Notes: a model not told the origin generated them from the letters alone. A stretch of 10,045 nucleotides of DNA from Gammaproteobacteria bacterium (GCA_030830595.1 JAURMS010000059.1:1-10045); one strand, 5' to 3'; positions 1-6,628 are shown, counted from the first letter of the stretch. Program-made: numbers and translations.

Positions 1-446
1 AGGCCGGCTACACGGCCTATACGGAAGGTTGGGGCCTCCACAGTGAGCGGGTGCCTCGGGGAAACGGGTTTTACCAGGATCCCTATTCCGACCTCGGTCG
101 GCTGACGCTGGAGCTGATCCGCGCCGTGCGCCTGGTCGTGGACACGGGCCTGCACGCCAAGCGCTGGACGCGTGAACAGGTGATCCAGTATCACCTCGAC
201 AATACGCCCCTGCCGGAAGGCTCCGTGGTGCGGGCCACAGAGCGCTACATCGTTACACCGGGTCAGGCCACTGCCTACATGATCGGGCAGCTCAAGCTGC
301 TCGAGCTGCGCAAGCGTGCCACCGATGCGCTCGGCGAGGCCTTCGACGTGCGCGATTTTCATGAGCGAGTGCTCGAGTCCGGCCCGGTGCCCCTGGACGT
401 CCTCGAGCGGCGTATCGACGAATGGATCGCCTCGGCCTCAAGATAG
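1..446 (+). CDS. DUF885-family protein (putative metallopeptidase), C-terminal part, 5' truncated
   Basis: This is the last 147 residues of a larger protein. The reading frame is open from base 3 and ends at a TAG at 444-446. The segment AYTEGWGLHSER, followed by GFYQDPYSDLGRL, LIRAVRLVVDTGLHAKRWT and the TPGQATAYMIGQ block, is the recognisable C-terminal signature of the DUF885 family. These are usually about 550-600 residue, often exported, proteins thought to be zinc-dependent peptidases. The glutamate in TEGW is the probable third metal ligand, partnering an HExxH-like motif that would lie upstream of the window, so I cannot confirm catalysis or a signal peptide. A GTG at 51 is internal to the conserved region and is not the start. 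The stop lies 6 bases before gshA, suggesting co-transcription. Family assignment is firm; substrate is unknown. Confidence 0.85.
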   Translation, partial: AGYTAYTEGWGLHSERVPRGNGFYQDPYSDLGRLTLELIRAVRLVVDTGLHAKRWTREQVIQYHLDNTPLPEGSVVRATERYIVTPGQATAYMIGQLKLLELRKRATDALGEAFDVRDFHERVLESGPVPLDVLERRIDEWIASASR

Positions 447-452
447 CGCCCC

Positions 453-2042
453 ATGTCCATCGCCAGGGTAGATCGTCGCTTCGAGGCCAGGCTGGCCTCG
501 CTGGTCAACAGCGGCCAGCGAGCGCCGCTGTCCGGCGGTCGTAAGGGTGTTGAAAAGGAGTCCATGCGGGTCACTCCCGACGGGGCCATTGCGCACAGCC
601 CTCACCCAGCGGCGCTGGGCTCGGCGCTGACCTCCTCCGGCATCACCACCGATTATTCGGAAGCCCTGATCGAGTTGATCTCGCCCGCCTTTGCTACGAC
701 CGCAGAACTTCTCGAGCACCTGTATGACATCCACCGGTTCGTCTACCTCAACCTGGGTGAGGAGCTGCTGTGGGCCGCGAGCATGCCCGGCCCCATCGCC
801 GGCGAGCAGGACATTCCCATCGCACGCTACGGCAGTTCCAACGTCGGACGCATGAAGCACGTGTATCGCGTGGGCCTTGGCTTGCGCTATGGCAGGCTGA
901 TGCAGGCCATTGCCGGAGTGCACTTCAATTACTCTTTTCCGGCCGAGGCCTGGGGACCGCTGGGCGAGGCCTTGCGGACCCGGCTGGTCGGGCAGCACCT
1001 CGTGGACGACGCCTACTTCGCCCTGCTGCGCAACTATCGGCGACACGGTTGGTTGGTGCTCTATTTGTTTGGGGCTTCCCCCGCAGTCTGCGCGGATTTT
1101 CTGCTCGGCAGGCCGGCTCCGGACTGGCTCAAGCCACTCGGCCGCAACACCCTGTACGCAAGGGATGCCACCTCCCTGCGAATGAGCGAGCTGGGCTATC
1201 GCAACAAGAGCCAGGCTGGCGTCTCGGTGTCGGTCAATTCCCTCGATGAGTACGTCCGCGACCTGTCTGGCCTGATCTCCATGCCAAGCCCCGAGTTTGC
1301 CCGGCTCGGCGTCACGGTCGATGGTGCATGGCAGCAGCTCAGCGCCAACCTCCTGCAGATCGAGAACGAGTACTACAGCTTCATTCGTCCCAAGCGCACC
1401 ACCCGTCCCGGCGAGCGCCCGACCCGTGCGCTGGCCCGGGCTGGAGTGGAGTACGTCGAGATGCGCTCACTGGATGTGGGCGTGTTCGATCCGGCAGGGA
1501 TCGATGAACACAAGATGCGTTTTCTGGAGGCCTTTGCCGCGCTGTGCCTGCTGAAGGACAGCCCGCTCATTGCCCGAAGTGACGAGCAGGCACTCGATGC
1601 CAACCATGTGCGAGTGGCGCGGCAGGGCAGGGAGCCTGGCCTGCAACTCGACTGGGAGGGCAGCGCCGTAGGCCTTCGCGAGTGGGCCGGCCAATTGCTC
1701 GAGGAAATGCGTGGCCTGTGCGAACTGCTCGACCAGGGTGAGCCCGATGCGCCCTACACCCGAGCGCTCACCCTTCAGGAGGCCAAGCTGGCCGATCCTG
1801 CAGCCATGCCCTCAGCCCAGGTACTGGCGGCTCTTGAGGAGCACGGTGGCGATTTCACGGCTTTCGGGCTGGCCCAGTCTGCGGCCCATCGGGACCATTT
1901 CCGCCACCTGGGCCCGCCGCCCGTCGAGCGCCTGGAGGCCTTTGCGGCCGAGGCCGCCGAGTCCCACCTCGAGCAGGCCAGGATCGAGGCCGCTGATACC
2001 GAGCCCTTCAGCCAGTTCGTGGCGAACTGGTTCGCGGACTGA
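453..2042 (+). CDS. gshA: glutamate-cysteine ligase (gamma-glutamylcysteine synthetase), GshA type
   Basis: Cytosolic enzyme that joins L-glutamate to the amino group of L-cysteine with ATP, the first and usually rate-limiting step of glutathione synthesis. The product is 529 residues; E. coli GshA is 518. Visible family blocks in order are GVEKESMRV (about 32-40, holding the metal-binding glutamates E34 and E36), ITTDYSEALIELISP, YGSSNVGRMKHVYRVGL, GVHFNYSFP, LFGASPAVCADFL, LGYRNKSQ, QIENEYYSFIRPKR, VEYVEMRSLDV and the C-terminal IEAADTEPFSQFV. The protein looks complete and uninterrupted. The ATG at 453 is chosen because it precedes the first conserved block by a normal distance. It has no clear Shine-Dalgarno sequence, so translation may be coupled to the DUF885 gene that ends 6 bases upstream. 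The gene converges on the ABC ATPase gene, with 12 bases between the stops. Confidence 0.97.
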   Translation: MSIARVDRRFEARLASLVNSGQRAPLSGGRKGVEKESMRVTPDGAIAHSPHPAALGSALTSSGITTDYSEALIELISPAFATTAELLEHLYDIHRFVYLNLGEELLWAASMPGPIAGEQDIPIARYGSSNVGRMKHVYRVGLGLRYGRLMQAIAGVHFNYSFPAEAWGPLGEALRTRLVGQHLVDDAYFALLRNYRRHGWLVLYLFGASPAVCADFLLGRPAPDWLKPLGRNTLYARDATSLRMSELGYRNKSQAGVSVSVNSLDEYVRDLSGLISMPSPEFARLGVTVDGAWQQLSANLLQIENEYYSFIRPKRTTRPGERPTRALARAGVEYVEMRSLDVGVFDPAGIDEHKMRFLEAFAALCLLKDSPLIARSDEQALDANHVRVARQGREPGLQLDWEGSAVGLREWAGQLLEEMRGLCELLDQGEPDAPYTRALTLQEAKLADPAAMPSAQVLAALEEHGGDFTAFGLAQSAAHRDHFRHLGPPPVERLEAFAAEAAESHLEQARIEAADTEPFSQFVANWFAD

Positions 2043-2063
2043 ACCGGCCGGGACTCAGTCGGC
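2034..2063. repeat. inverted repeat spanning both stop codons at the gshA / ABC ATPase junction
   Basis: GACTGA at 2037-2042 is the exact reverse complement of TCAGTC at 2055-2060. After one mismatch, two more pairs (GC at 2034-2035 with GC at 2062-2063) extend the stem. The 12-base loop contains CCGGCCGG (2044-2051), itself a perfect palindrome. The TGA stop of gshA lies in the left arm and the TGA stop of the opposing gene lies in the right arm. No T-tract follows on either strand, so a classical intrinsic terminator is not supported. A bidirectional RNA 3'-end hairpin is an inference. Part of the symmetry is automatic, because both genes end in an Asp codon plus TGA. Confidence 0.45.
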
Positions 2064-2843
2064 TACGAACACACGTCGACAGTCGTCGCGCACTTCCCGG
2101 ATGGGGTGGCGGTACAGCCTGCTCAGCGCTGCCTCGTTGAGTGCCGTAGCGCTGTCGTCGAGGCTCCAGCCACCGGCTCCGTCCAGCATGAGCACCGTAT
2201 CCGCGTAGCGCGCCGCCAGGGTCGGGTCATGGAGGCTGGCGATCACCGCGCAACCCTGTCGAGTCCGCTCGCGAAAGAACTCCATCACCGCTACCTGGTG
2301 CCCCGGGTCCAGCGCGTTCACGGGTTCATCGAGGATGGATACCGGGGTGTCTTGCGCGATCACGGTGGCGATCGACAGACGCTGGCGCTCGCCACCGGAC
2401 AGACTGCTGACCTGGCGATCAGCAAGGTCGGCGAGCTGCATCACCTCCATGGCCCGCAGGGCGGCAGCGCGGTCGGCTTCCGTCTCCTGGCCGGCCAGGC
2501 CGAGGTGCGCGTAGCGACCGCCCAGAACGGATTCGAATACGGTGGCCGGGAAGGTCTCGCCCGGGTCCTGCAGCAGCATGCCGATGTGGCGCGCGCGCTG
2601 GCGCACGGGCCAATCGGCCATGGGCCTGCCCTCCAGGAGCACCTGACCCGATCCGGGACCACGCAGGCCGGCCAGGGTGAGCAGGGTGAGGGTCTTGCCG
2701 GTACCGTTGCGACCCAGTACCGCCAGCAGCTGGCCGGGCTCGAGGCTCAGTTCGAGTTGCCTGACGATTTCACGGCCGCCCGCAACCACGCCGAGGCAGC
2801 GACACTCAAGGCGCGTCAGGGCTGCAGCCGATGGTGCTGCCAT
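2055..2843 (-). CDS. ABC transporter ATP-binding protein, iron-siderophore/haem/cobalamin importer type
   Basis: A 262-residue single nucleotide-binding domain with all ATPase motifs: Walker A GRNGTGKT (44-51), Q-loop Q92, signature LSGGE (148-152), Walker B VSILDE (168-173), D-loop NALD (176-179) and H-switch H205. The stretch GGRYAHLGLAG (108-118), after the Q-loop, resembles the GRYPH-type segment of FepC/BtuD/HmuV ATPases, which power binding-protein-dependent uptake of Fe(III) complexes, haem or vitamin B12. Substrate cannot be decided here: no permease (FecCD/BtuC type) or binding protein gene is in the window. The ATG at 2843 is the only plausible start; it lies inside pdxH, giving a 28-base overlap in another frame. 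No Shine-Dalgarno sequence is evident, so translational coupling to pdxH is likely. It could also be a broader-specificity or non-transport ATPase. Confidence 0.88.
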   Translation of the reverse strand: MAAPSAAALTRLECRCLGVVAGGREIVRQLELSLEPGQLLAVLGRNGTGKTLTLLTLAGLRGPGSGQVLLEGRPMADWPVRQRARHIGMLLQDPGETFPATVFESVLGGRYAHLGLAGQETEADRAAALRAMEVMQLADLADRQVSSLSGGERQRLSIATVIAQDTPVSILDEPVNALDPGHQVAVMEFFRERTRQGCAVIASLHDPTLAARYADTVLMLDGAGGWSLDDSATALNEAALSRLYRHPIREVRDDCRRVFVAD

Positions 2844-3508
2844 GGTCCGGTCGCAAAGCGCCCGTCGCCGAGGCCGGTGAGCTCGCGGGTCCAGCGCGCG
2901 CGATCGTGCAACCGGTGTTCACCTTCAACCCACAGTTCCACGGCGTCCGCCCACAGGCGATAGCCGCCCCAGTGTGCGGGCCGCGCGATGTCGAGCCCGG
3001 GCAGTGCCTCGTCCTCGGGGGTCTGCAGTGGATCCGGCGCCCCAAACGCCTGGGCCGTTTCCCGCCAGCGCGCCACCAGGGCATCGCGCGAGCCGACCGG
3101 CTGCGATTGCTGGCTGGCGCAGGCCGCCAGGCGGCTGCGCCAGGGACGTGAGTCGAAGTAGTCGTCGCTCTCTGCGGCCGGGCTGCGCACGACTACGCCC
3201 TCCACCCTCACCTGTCGCTGCAGTGTGTCCCAGTGGAACACCGCAGCTGCCCGCCCGTGGCTGTCGAGTTCGTGGCCCTTGCGGGAGCGGTAGTTGGTGT
3301 AGAAGACGAGGTACCCTGGGTCGACCACCAGATCCTTGCACAGCACCACCCGCGCCGACAGGCGGCTGCCCTCGCCGAGGGTGGCCAGCACCATGGCATT
3401 GGGGTTGGGTTGCACGTTCTCGTCCCAGGCCTGAGCCAGCCATTGACCGGCCAACGGCATGGGGTCCACGGGTAGCGATTCGGCAAGGTTGTGCAGATGA
3501 TCACGCAT
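2816..3508 (-). CDS. pdxH: pyridoxamine/pyridoxine 5'-phosphate oxidase
   Basis: FMN-dependent cytosolic oxidase that converts PNP or PMP to pyridoxal 5'-phosphate using O2, in the last step of PLP synthesis and salvage. The product is 230 residues, slightly longer than E. coli PdxH (218). Family blocks are AMVLATL (38-44), SARVVLCKDL (51-60, FMN-binding), FYTNYRSRKGHEL (69-81), RQVRVEGVV, YFDSRPWRSRLAACASQQS, WGGYRLW and the C-terminal GEHRLHDR, with the substrate-phosphate/active-site pair R199 and H201. The ATG at 3508 fits the family start. The frame stays open far upstream, but only as an antisense shadow across tyrA. The N-terminus goes from MRDHL to LPVDPMPL without the RREYxxxGL lid segment of the E. 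coli enzyme. It probably heads an operon with the ABC ATPase gene and is divergent from tyrA. Confidence 0.96.
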   Translation of the reverse strand: MRDHLHNLAESLPVDPMPLAGQWLAQAWDENVQPNPNAMVLATLGEGSRLSARVVLCKDLVVDPGYLVFYTNYRSRKGHELDSHGRAAAVFHWDTLQRQVRVEGVVVRSPAAESDDYFDSRPWRSRLAACASQQSQPVGSRDALVARWRETAQAFGAPDPLQTPEDEALPGLDIARPAHWGGYRLWADAVELWVEGEHRLHDRARWTRELTGLGDGRFATGPWQHHRLQP

Positions 3509-3542
3509 GACCACAGTGTAGCCCAAGGCCGCGGGCGCGGGC

Positions 3543-3588
3543 TTGCGTCGCGTCAGTCGCTGAACGTCTAATGGCGGTGGTAAGGAGG
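3543..3588 (+). promoter_or_regulatory. putative tyrA promoter and strong Shine-Dalgarno sequence
   Basis: TTGCGT at 3543-3548 and TCTAAT at 3567-3572 are separated by 18 bases. The -10 matches the sigma70 consensus at 5 of 6 positions, the -35 at only 3 of 6. A start near 3579 would leave a leader of about 15 bases. TAAGGAGG at 3581-3588 is a complete complement to the 16S rRNA 3' end and sits 5 bases before a TTG. This ribosome binding site decides the TTG start at 3594. The ATG at 3571 is out of frame with tyrA. The ribosome binding site is well supported; the promoter is only plausible. Confidence 0.5.
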
Positions 3589-3593
3589 GGCCC

Positions 3594-4697
3594 TTGCAGG
3601 ACCTGACGAAACTAAGGGAACGATTGTCGCAACTCGATGCCGACCTGCTCGGCCTGGTCGCGGAGCGGCAGCGCCTGAGCGCCGAGGTGGCGGAAGCCAA
3701 GCGACGGACCGGGCACCCTACCCGCGATTTTGGCCGCGAGCGCGATGTCATTCTCGGCGCCCGAGCCCGGGCCGAGGCGCTGGGTGTGTCTCCTGCGCTC
3801 GCCGAGCAGCTGATGAAGATGCTCATTCGCTCGTCGCTGACCACCCAGGAGCGCGCCCAGGTCGCCGCTGGCGGGCACGGCAGCGGCAAGCGCGCACTGG
3901 TCATCGGTGGCGCCGGCAAGATGGGGCGGTGGTTTGCCGACTACCTCTCCTCGCAGGGATTCGCAGTGGAGGTGGCCGATCCCCAGGCGGTGGTCGGTGG
4001 CTACCCCTGCCTGCCGGACTGGCGGGACTCGGCGCTGGATCATGACCTGCTGGTGGTGGCCACTCCACTGGGGGTCACCGCGGGCGTGTTGCAGGAGTTG
4101 GCGCTGCGGCGTCCGCCCGGGCTGGTCTTCGACATCGGCTCGCTGAAGACGCCCCTGCGCGCCGGACTCGAGTCGCTGCGCGCGGCAGGGGTCAGGACCG
4201 CGTCGCTCCATCCCATGTTCGGGCCGGATACGGAACTGCTGTCCGGGCGGCACATCCTGCATATCGACCTGGGCGATGCCGACAGCCTCTTGCAGTCGCA
4301 GCGGCTGTTCTCGCCGACCATGGCGGAGCAGGTCACCACCGGCCTCGACGAGCACGATCGGCTGATTGCTTTCGTACTCGGCCTCTCGCACGCCGTGAAC
4401 ATCGCCTTCTTTACTGCGCTCGCCGAGAGTGGCGAGGCTGCCCCCCGACTCGCGGGCCTTTCCAGTACCACTTTCGATGCGCAGCTGGACGTGGCCGGCC
4501 GGGTCGCGGCTGAGAGCCCGGCGTTGTATTTCGAGATCCAGCGCATGAACGAGTACGGTGCCCGCTCGTTGGAGGCTTTGCGCGTCGCCGTGCATCGGCT
4601 CTGCGCGGCGGTGGAACAGGGCGATGCAGCCGGCTTCGAGCAGATGATGCTGCGGGGCCGTGCCTACGTGGCCGGGCGCAGCACGCTCAGGCCATGA
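3594..4697 (+). CDS. tyrA: bifunctional chorismate mutase / prephenate dehydrogenase (T-protein)
   Basis: Makes prephenate from chorismate and oxidatively decarboxylates it with NAD+ to 4-hydroxyphenylpyruvate, the tyrosine precursor. The product is 367 residues; E. coli TyrA is 373. Residues 1-90 are an AroQ-type helical chorismate mutase. Its active-site set R8, R25, K36, D45, R48, E49, S81 and Q85 matches E. coli chorismate mutase with a constant offset of three. Residues from about 100 form the dehydrogenase, with the dinucleotide loop GGAGKMG (105-111) and the catalytic block HPMFGPD (206-212). The C-terminal helical dimer domain follows (SHAVNIAFF onward). Translation starts at TTG, supported by an ideal Shine-Dalgarno sequence. 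The stop overlaps the next gene's start (ATGA at 4694-4697), so the two are probably translationally coupled. Feedback control by tyrosine is known for the family but not visible here. Confidence 0.96.
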   Translation: MQDLTKLRERLSQLDADLLGLVAERQRLSAEVAEAKRRTGHPTRDFGRERDVILGARARAEALGVSPALAEQLMKMLIRSSLTTQERAQVAAGGHGSGKRALVIGGAGKMGRWFADYLSSQGFAVEVADPQAVVGGYPCLPDWRDSALDHDLLVVATPLGVTAGVLQELALRRPPGLVFDIGSLKTPLRAGLESLRAAGVRTASLHPMFGPDTELLSGRHILHIDLGDADSLLQSQRLFSPTMAEQVTTGLDEHDRLIAFVLGLSHAVNIAFFTALAESGEAAPRLAGLSSTTFDAQLDVAGRVAAESPALYFEIQRMNEYGARSLEALRVAVHRLCAAVEQGDAAGFEQMMLRGRAYVAGRSTLRP

Positions 4698-5779
4698 GCG
4701 ATTCCCCCGACCAGGAGCTGCGCTTCCTGCGGGTGGAGATCGCGCGGCTGCACGCCGAAGCCACCCGTAATGAGGAGGTCTACACCCGCACCCGCCAGCG
4801 CGAGATCAGGCTGCTGGCTGCACGCCAGCTGCCAGCGCTGCTGGAGGCCATGACTGCGGGGCTTCGTGAGAGTGCCCACCTGCAATCCGTCACCCTGGCG
4901 CTTGAGGATCGGGGACACGAGCTCAGGCATCTTCTGCTCGCCGAGGGCCTCGACCCGGATGCCATGCCGGGCGTGCTGTTCCTCGATGGTGCCGACACAG
5001 TGCTGCCAGTGCCGCCCCGCACCGATGAGCCCTGGCTGGGCGCCTTCAGTGCCACGGGGCACGGTCGCCTGTTTGTGGAGCCGCCAGCCAGCCTCGCGCT
5101 GCTGAGGCTGGAGGTGGAGGGTCGGCTGCTCGGCGTGCTGGCCCTCGGCAGCGTTGATCCGCGTCGTTTCGAGCGCGGCATGGCCACGGATTTCCTCGCG
5201 CACCTCGGTGCGGTGGCAGGCTTCGCGCTGGACAGCGCCAGCGATCGTGCCCGCCTCGCCCGCGCCGGCCACACCGATTTCCTGACCGGCTGGCACAACA
5301 AGCGCTATCTCTACTCGCGGCTTGCAGAGGAGCTGGCGCGGTCCCAGCGCAGCGGACACCCGCTGGCGCTGATGATGATCGACCTCGATCACTTCAAGCA
5401 GGTCAACGACGCGCATGGTCACCCAGCGGGAGACAAGGCCCTGCGCGAGGTGGCCACGAGGATCGCCTCCCGGATCCGCAGCGGGGACGTTGCGGCCCGC
5501 TTCGGCGGTGACGAGTTTGCCGTGATGCTGCCCGGCGCCGGGCCTCAGGAGGCCTGGGCGGCTGCCCGCCGCCTGCTGCAGGCCGTGGGTGGCAGCCCCA
5601 TCGAACTCGGTCCGGGCTTGGCGCGTACCATGACGCTCTCCATCGGGATCGGCATTCATGAGCCGCCTGTGGGCGGCAACGCGGCAGCACCGGTACCTGC
5701 TATAGAAGATCTCATTGCCCGGGCAGACGCGGCGCTTTATCGCAGCAAGCAGGCCGGGCGTAACCAGGCCACCGTGTAG
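4694..5779 (+). CDS. diguanylate cyclase with N-terminal DUF484 (GAF-like) domain
   Basis: Predicted to make cyclic di-GMP from two GTP. The product is 361 residues with no membrane segment, so cytosolic. Residues 1-45 are charged and helical (probable coiled coil). About 45-185 resemble DUF484, a GAF-like sensor fold, with the hallmarks MPGVLFLDGAD and LGVLALGSVDPRRFERGMATDFLAHL. About 190-360 form the GGDEF domain: TDFLTGWHNKRYL, DLDHFKQVND (230-239), the active-site loop GGDEF (271-275) and LSIGIGI. The inhibitory I-site RSGD (262-265) lies exactly five residues before GGDEF, so product inhibition is expected. Both catalytic loop and I-site look intact. The GWHNKR segment differs from the usual GLxNRR. 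The start ATG overlaps the tyrA stop by ATGA, and the TAG stop is followed at once by the M55 gene. The ligand of the DUF484 part is unknown. Confidence 0.93.
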   Translation: MSDSPDQELRFLRVEIARLHAEATRNEEVYTRTRQREIRLLAARQLPALLEAMTAGLRESAHLQSVTLALEDRGHELRHLLLAEGLDPDAMPGVLFLDGADTVLPVPPRTDEPWLGAFSATGHGRLFVEPPASLALLRLEVEGRLLGVLALGSVDPRRFERGMATDFLAHLGAVAGFALDSASDRARLARAGHTDFLTGWHNKRYLYSRLAEELARSQRSGHPLALMMIDLDHFKQVNDAHGHPAGDKALREVATRIASRIRSGDVAARFGGDEFAVMLPGAGPQEAWAAARRLLQAVGGSPIELGPGLARTMTLSIGIGIHEPPVGGNAAAPVPAIEDLIARADAALYRSKQAGRNQATV

Positions 5780-5786
5780 GACAACA

Positions 5787-6605
5787 ATGAAGATTTATCT
5801 CAGCGCGGATATGGAAGGCGTCGCCGGCGTCAGCGACCCCACCGAAGTCGACAAGTCGCACCCGGACGAGTACGGGCCTGCCAGGGCGCAGATGACCGCC
5901 GAGGTTGCCGCGGCCTGCAGCGGTGCCTTCGAGGCCGGTGCCACCGAAGTCTTTGTCAAGGACGCCCACTGGACCGGCCGCAACCTCGACGCTGCCGGCC
6001 TGCAGGCGCCCGAGGGGCGTGCGCTGCGCCTGATCCTCGGCTGGAGCGGTCATCCACTCAGCATGGTCCAGGAACTGGATTCGAGCTTCGACGGGCTGGC
6101 CTTCGTGGGTTATCACTCCGCAGCGAGCCGGGCTGGCAATCCGCTTGCCCATACCCTGTCGAGCCGCAAGTTCTTTCGCCTCGAGATCAACGGCGAGGCT
6201 GCCTCGGAATTCCTGGTCTTCGGCTATGCGGCGGCCACCCTCGGGGTGCCTGTTCGCTTCCTCGCCGGTGACGCGGCCCTGTGCGCGGACGCTGCGGCAC
6301 GCGTGCCGGGGCTGGTGACGGTGGCGACTTTCGAGGGGCGTGGGCGGGCGATCAACACGCTGACGCCGGCGGAGTCCGCCCGGCGCATTCGGGAGGGCAT
6401 GGCTCGAGCGGTGGGGGACCGGGCAGGGGCGGTCCTCGATCTCCCCCCGCACTTCGAGGTCCGCGCCACATTCAACACGGCAGCGGAGGCCTATCGACGG
6501 GCGTTTTACCCGGGGGCCGCGACCGACGACCACTGCGAGGTGAGCTTTTCCACGCGGGAATATTTCGAGGTGCTGCGCTTCCTCGCCTTCATGACCCTGG
6601 GCTGA
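5787..6605 (+). CDS. M55-family D-aminopeptidase (DppA-like)
   Basis: Putative zinc aminopeptidase of the DppA family; characterised members release N-terminal D-amino acids such as D-Ala from peptides and form decamers. The product is 272 residues. The metal and catalytic residues of DppA have clear counterparts: D8 and E10 in SADMEG, H61 in DAHWTG, H110 in GYHSA, the nucleophile-type H122 in LAHT, and E137 in INGE. There is no signal peptide, so cytosolic. The ATG at 5787 is chosen over the in-frame ATG at 5715, because family proteins begin with MKIYLSADMEG. AGGA at 5778-5781, overlapping the upstream stop, gives a ribosome binding site 5 bases away. It lies 7 bases after the diguanylate cyclase gene, so it is probably the last gene of the tyrA operon. 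A role in peptidoglycan-peptide recycling is plausible but inferred. It converges on mutM. Confidence 0.93.
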   Translation: MKIYLSADMEGVAGVSDPTEVDKSHPDEYGPARAQMTAEVAAACSGAFEAGATEVFVKDAHWTGRNLDAAGLQAPEGRALRLILGWSGHPLSMVQELDSSFDGLAFVGYHSAASRAGNPLAHTLSSRKFFRLEINGEAASEFLVFGYAAATLGVPVRFLAGDAALCADAAARVPGLVTVATFEGRGRAINTLTPAESARRIREGMARAVGDRAGAVLDLPPHFEVRATFNTAAEAYRRAFYPGAATDDHCEVSFSTREYFEVLRFLAFMTLG

Positions 6606-6628
6606 GGCGCCCGCTGCAGGCGCTCAGC
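6601..6628. repeat. inverted repeat spanning both stop codons at the M55 peptidase / mutM junction
   Basis: GCTGAGGCGC at 6601-6610 pairs with GCGCTCAGC at 6620-6628 over nine base pairs with one bulged G, leaving a 9-base loop. The TGA of the peptidase gene (6603-6605) is in the left arm and the TGA of mutM (complement of 6624-6626) is in the right arm. The GC-rich stem would be stable in RNA from either direction, but no T-tract follows. It may be a bidirectional 3'-end hairpin protecting or terminating both transcripts. Confidence 0.5.

Noticed and set aside
553..566. AAAAGGAG followed by an in-frame ATG inside gshA, a possible alternative start at residue 38
   Set aside because: Only 3 bases separate the motif from the ATG, and starting there would remove the conserved metal-binding E34 and E36.
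2106..2963. 285-codon plus-strand open frame across the ABC ATPase and pdxH
   Set aside because: Antisense to two well-supported genes with intact motifs; no recognisable product.
3515..3520. TACACT on the minus strand as a -10 for a leaderless pdxH transcript
   Set aside because: It is suitably placed before the pdxH ATG, but no -35-like hexamer exists at 16-19 bases and there is no extended -10.
3509..3919. 137-codon N-terminal extension of the pdxH frame
   Set aside because: It runs antisense through the tyrA start and its promoter region, and PdxH homology begins at the ATG at 3508.
3612..4595. 327-codon minus-strand open frame opposite tyrA
   Set aside because: Antisense shadow of tyrA; low-complexity composition and no family motif.
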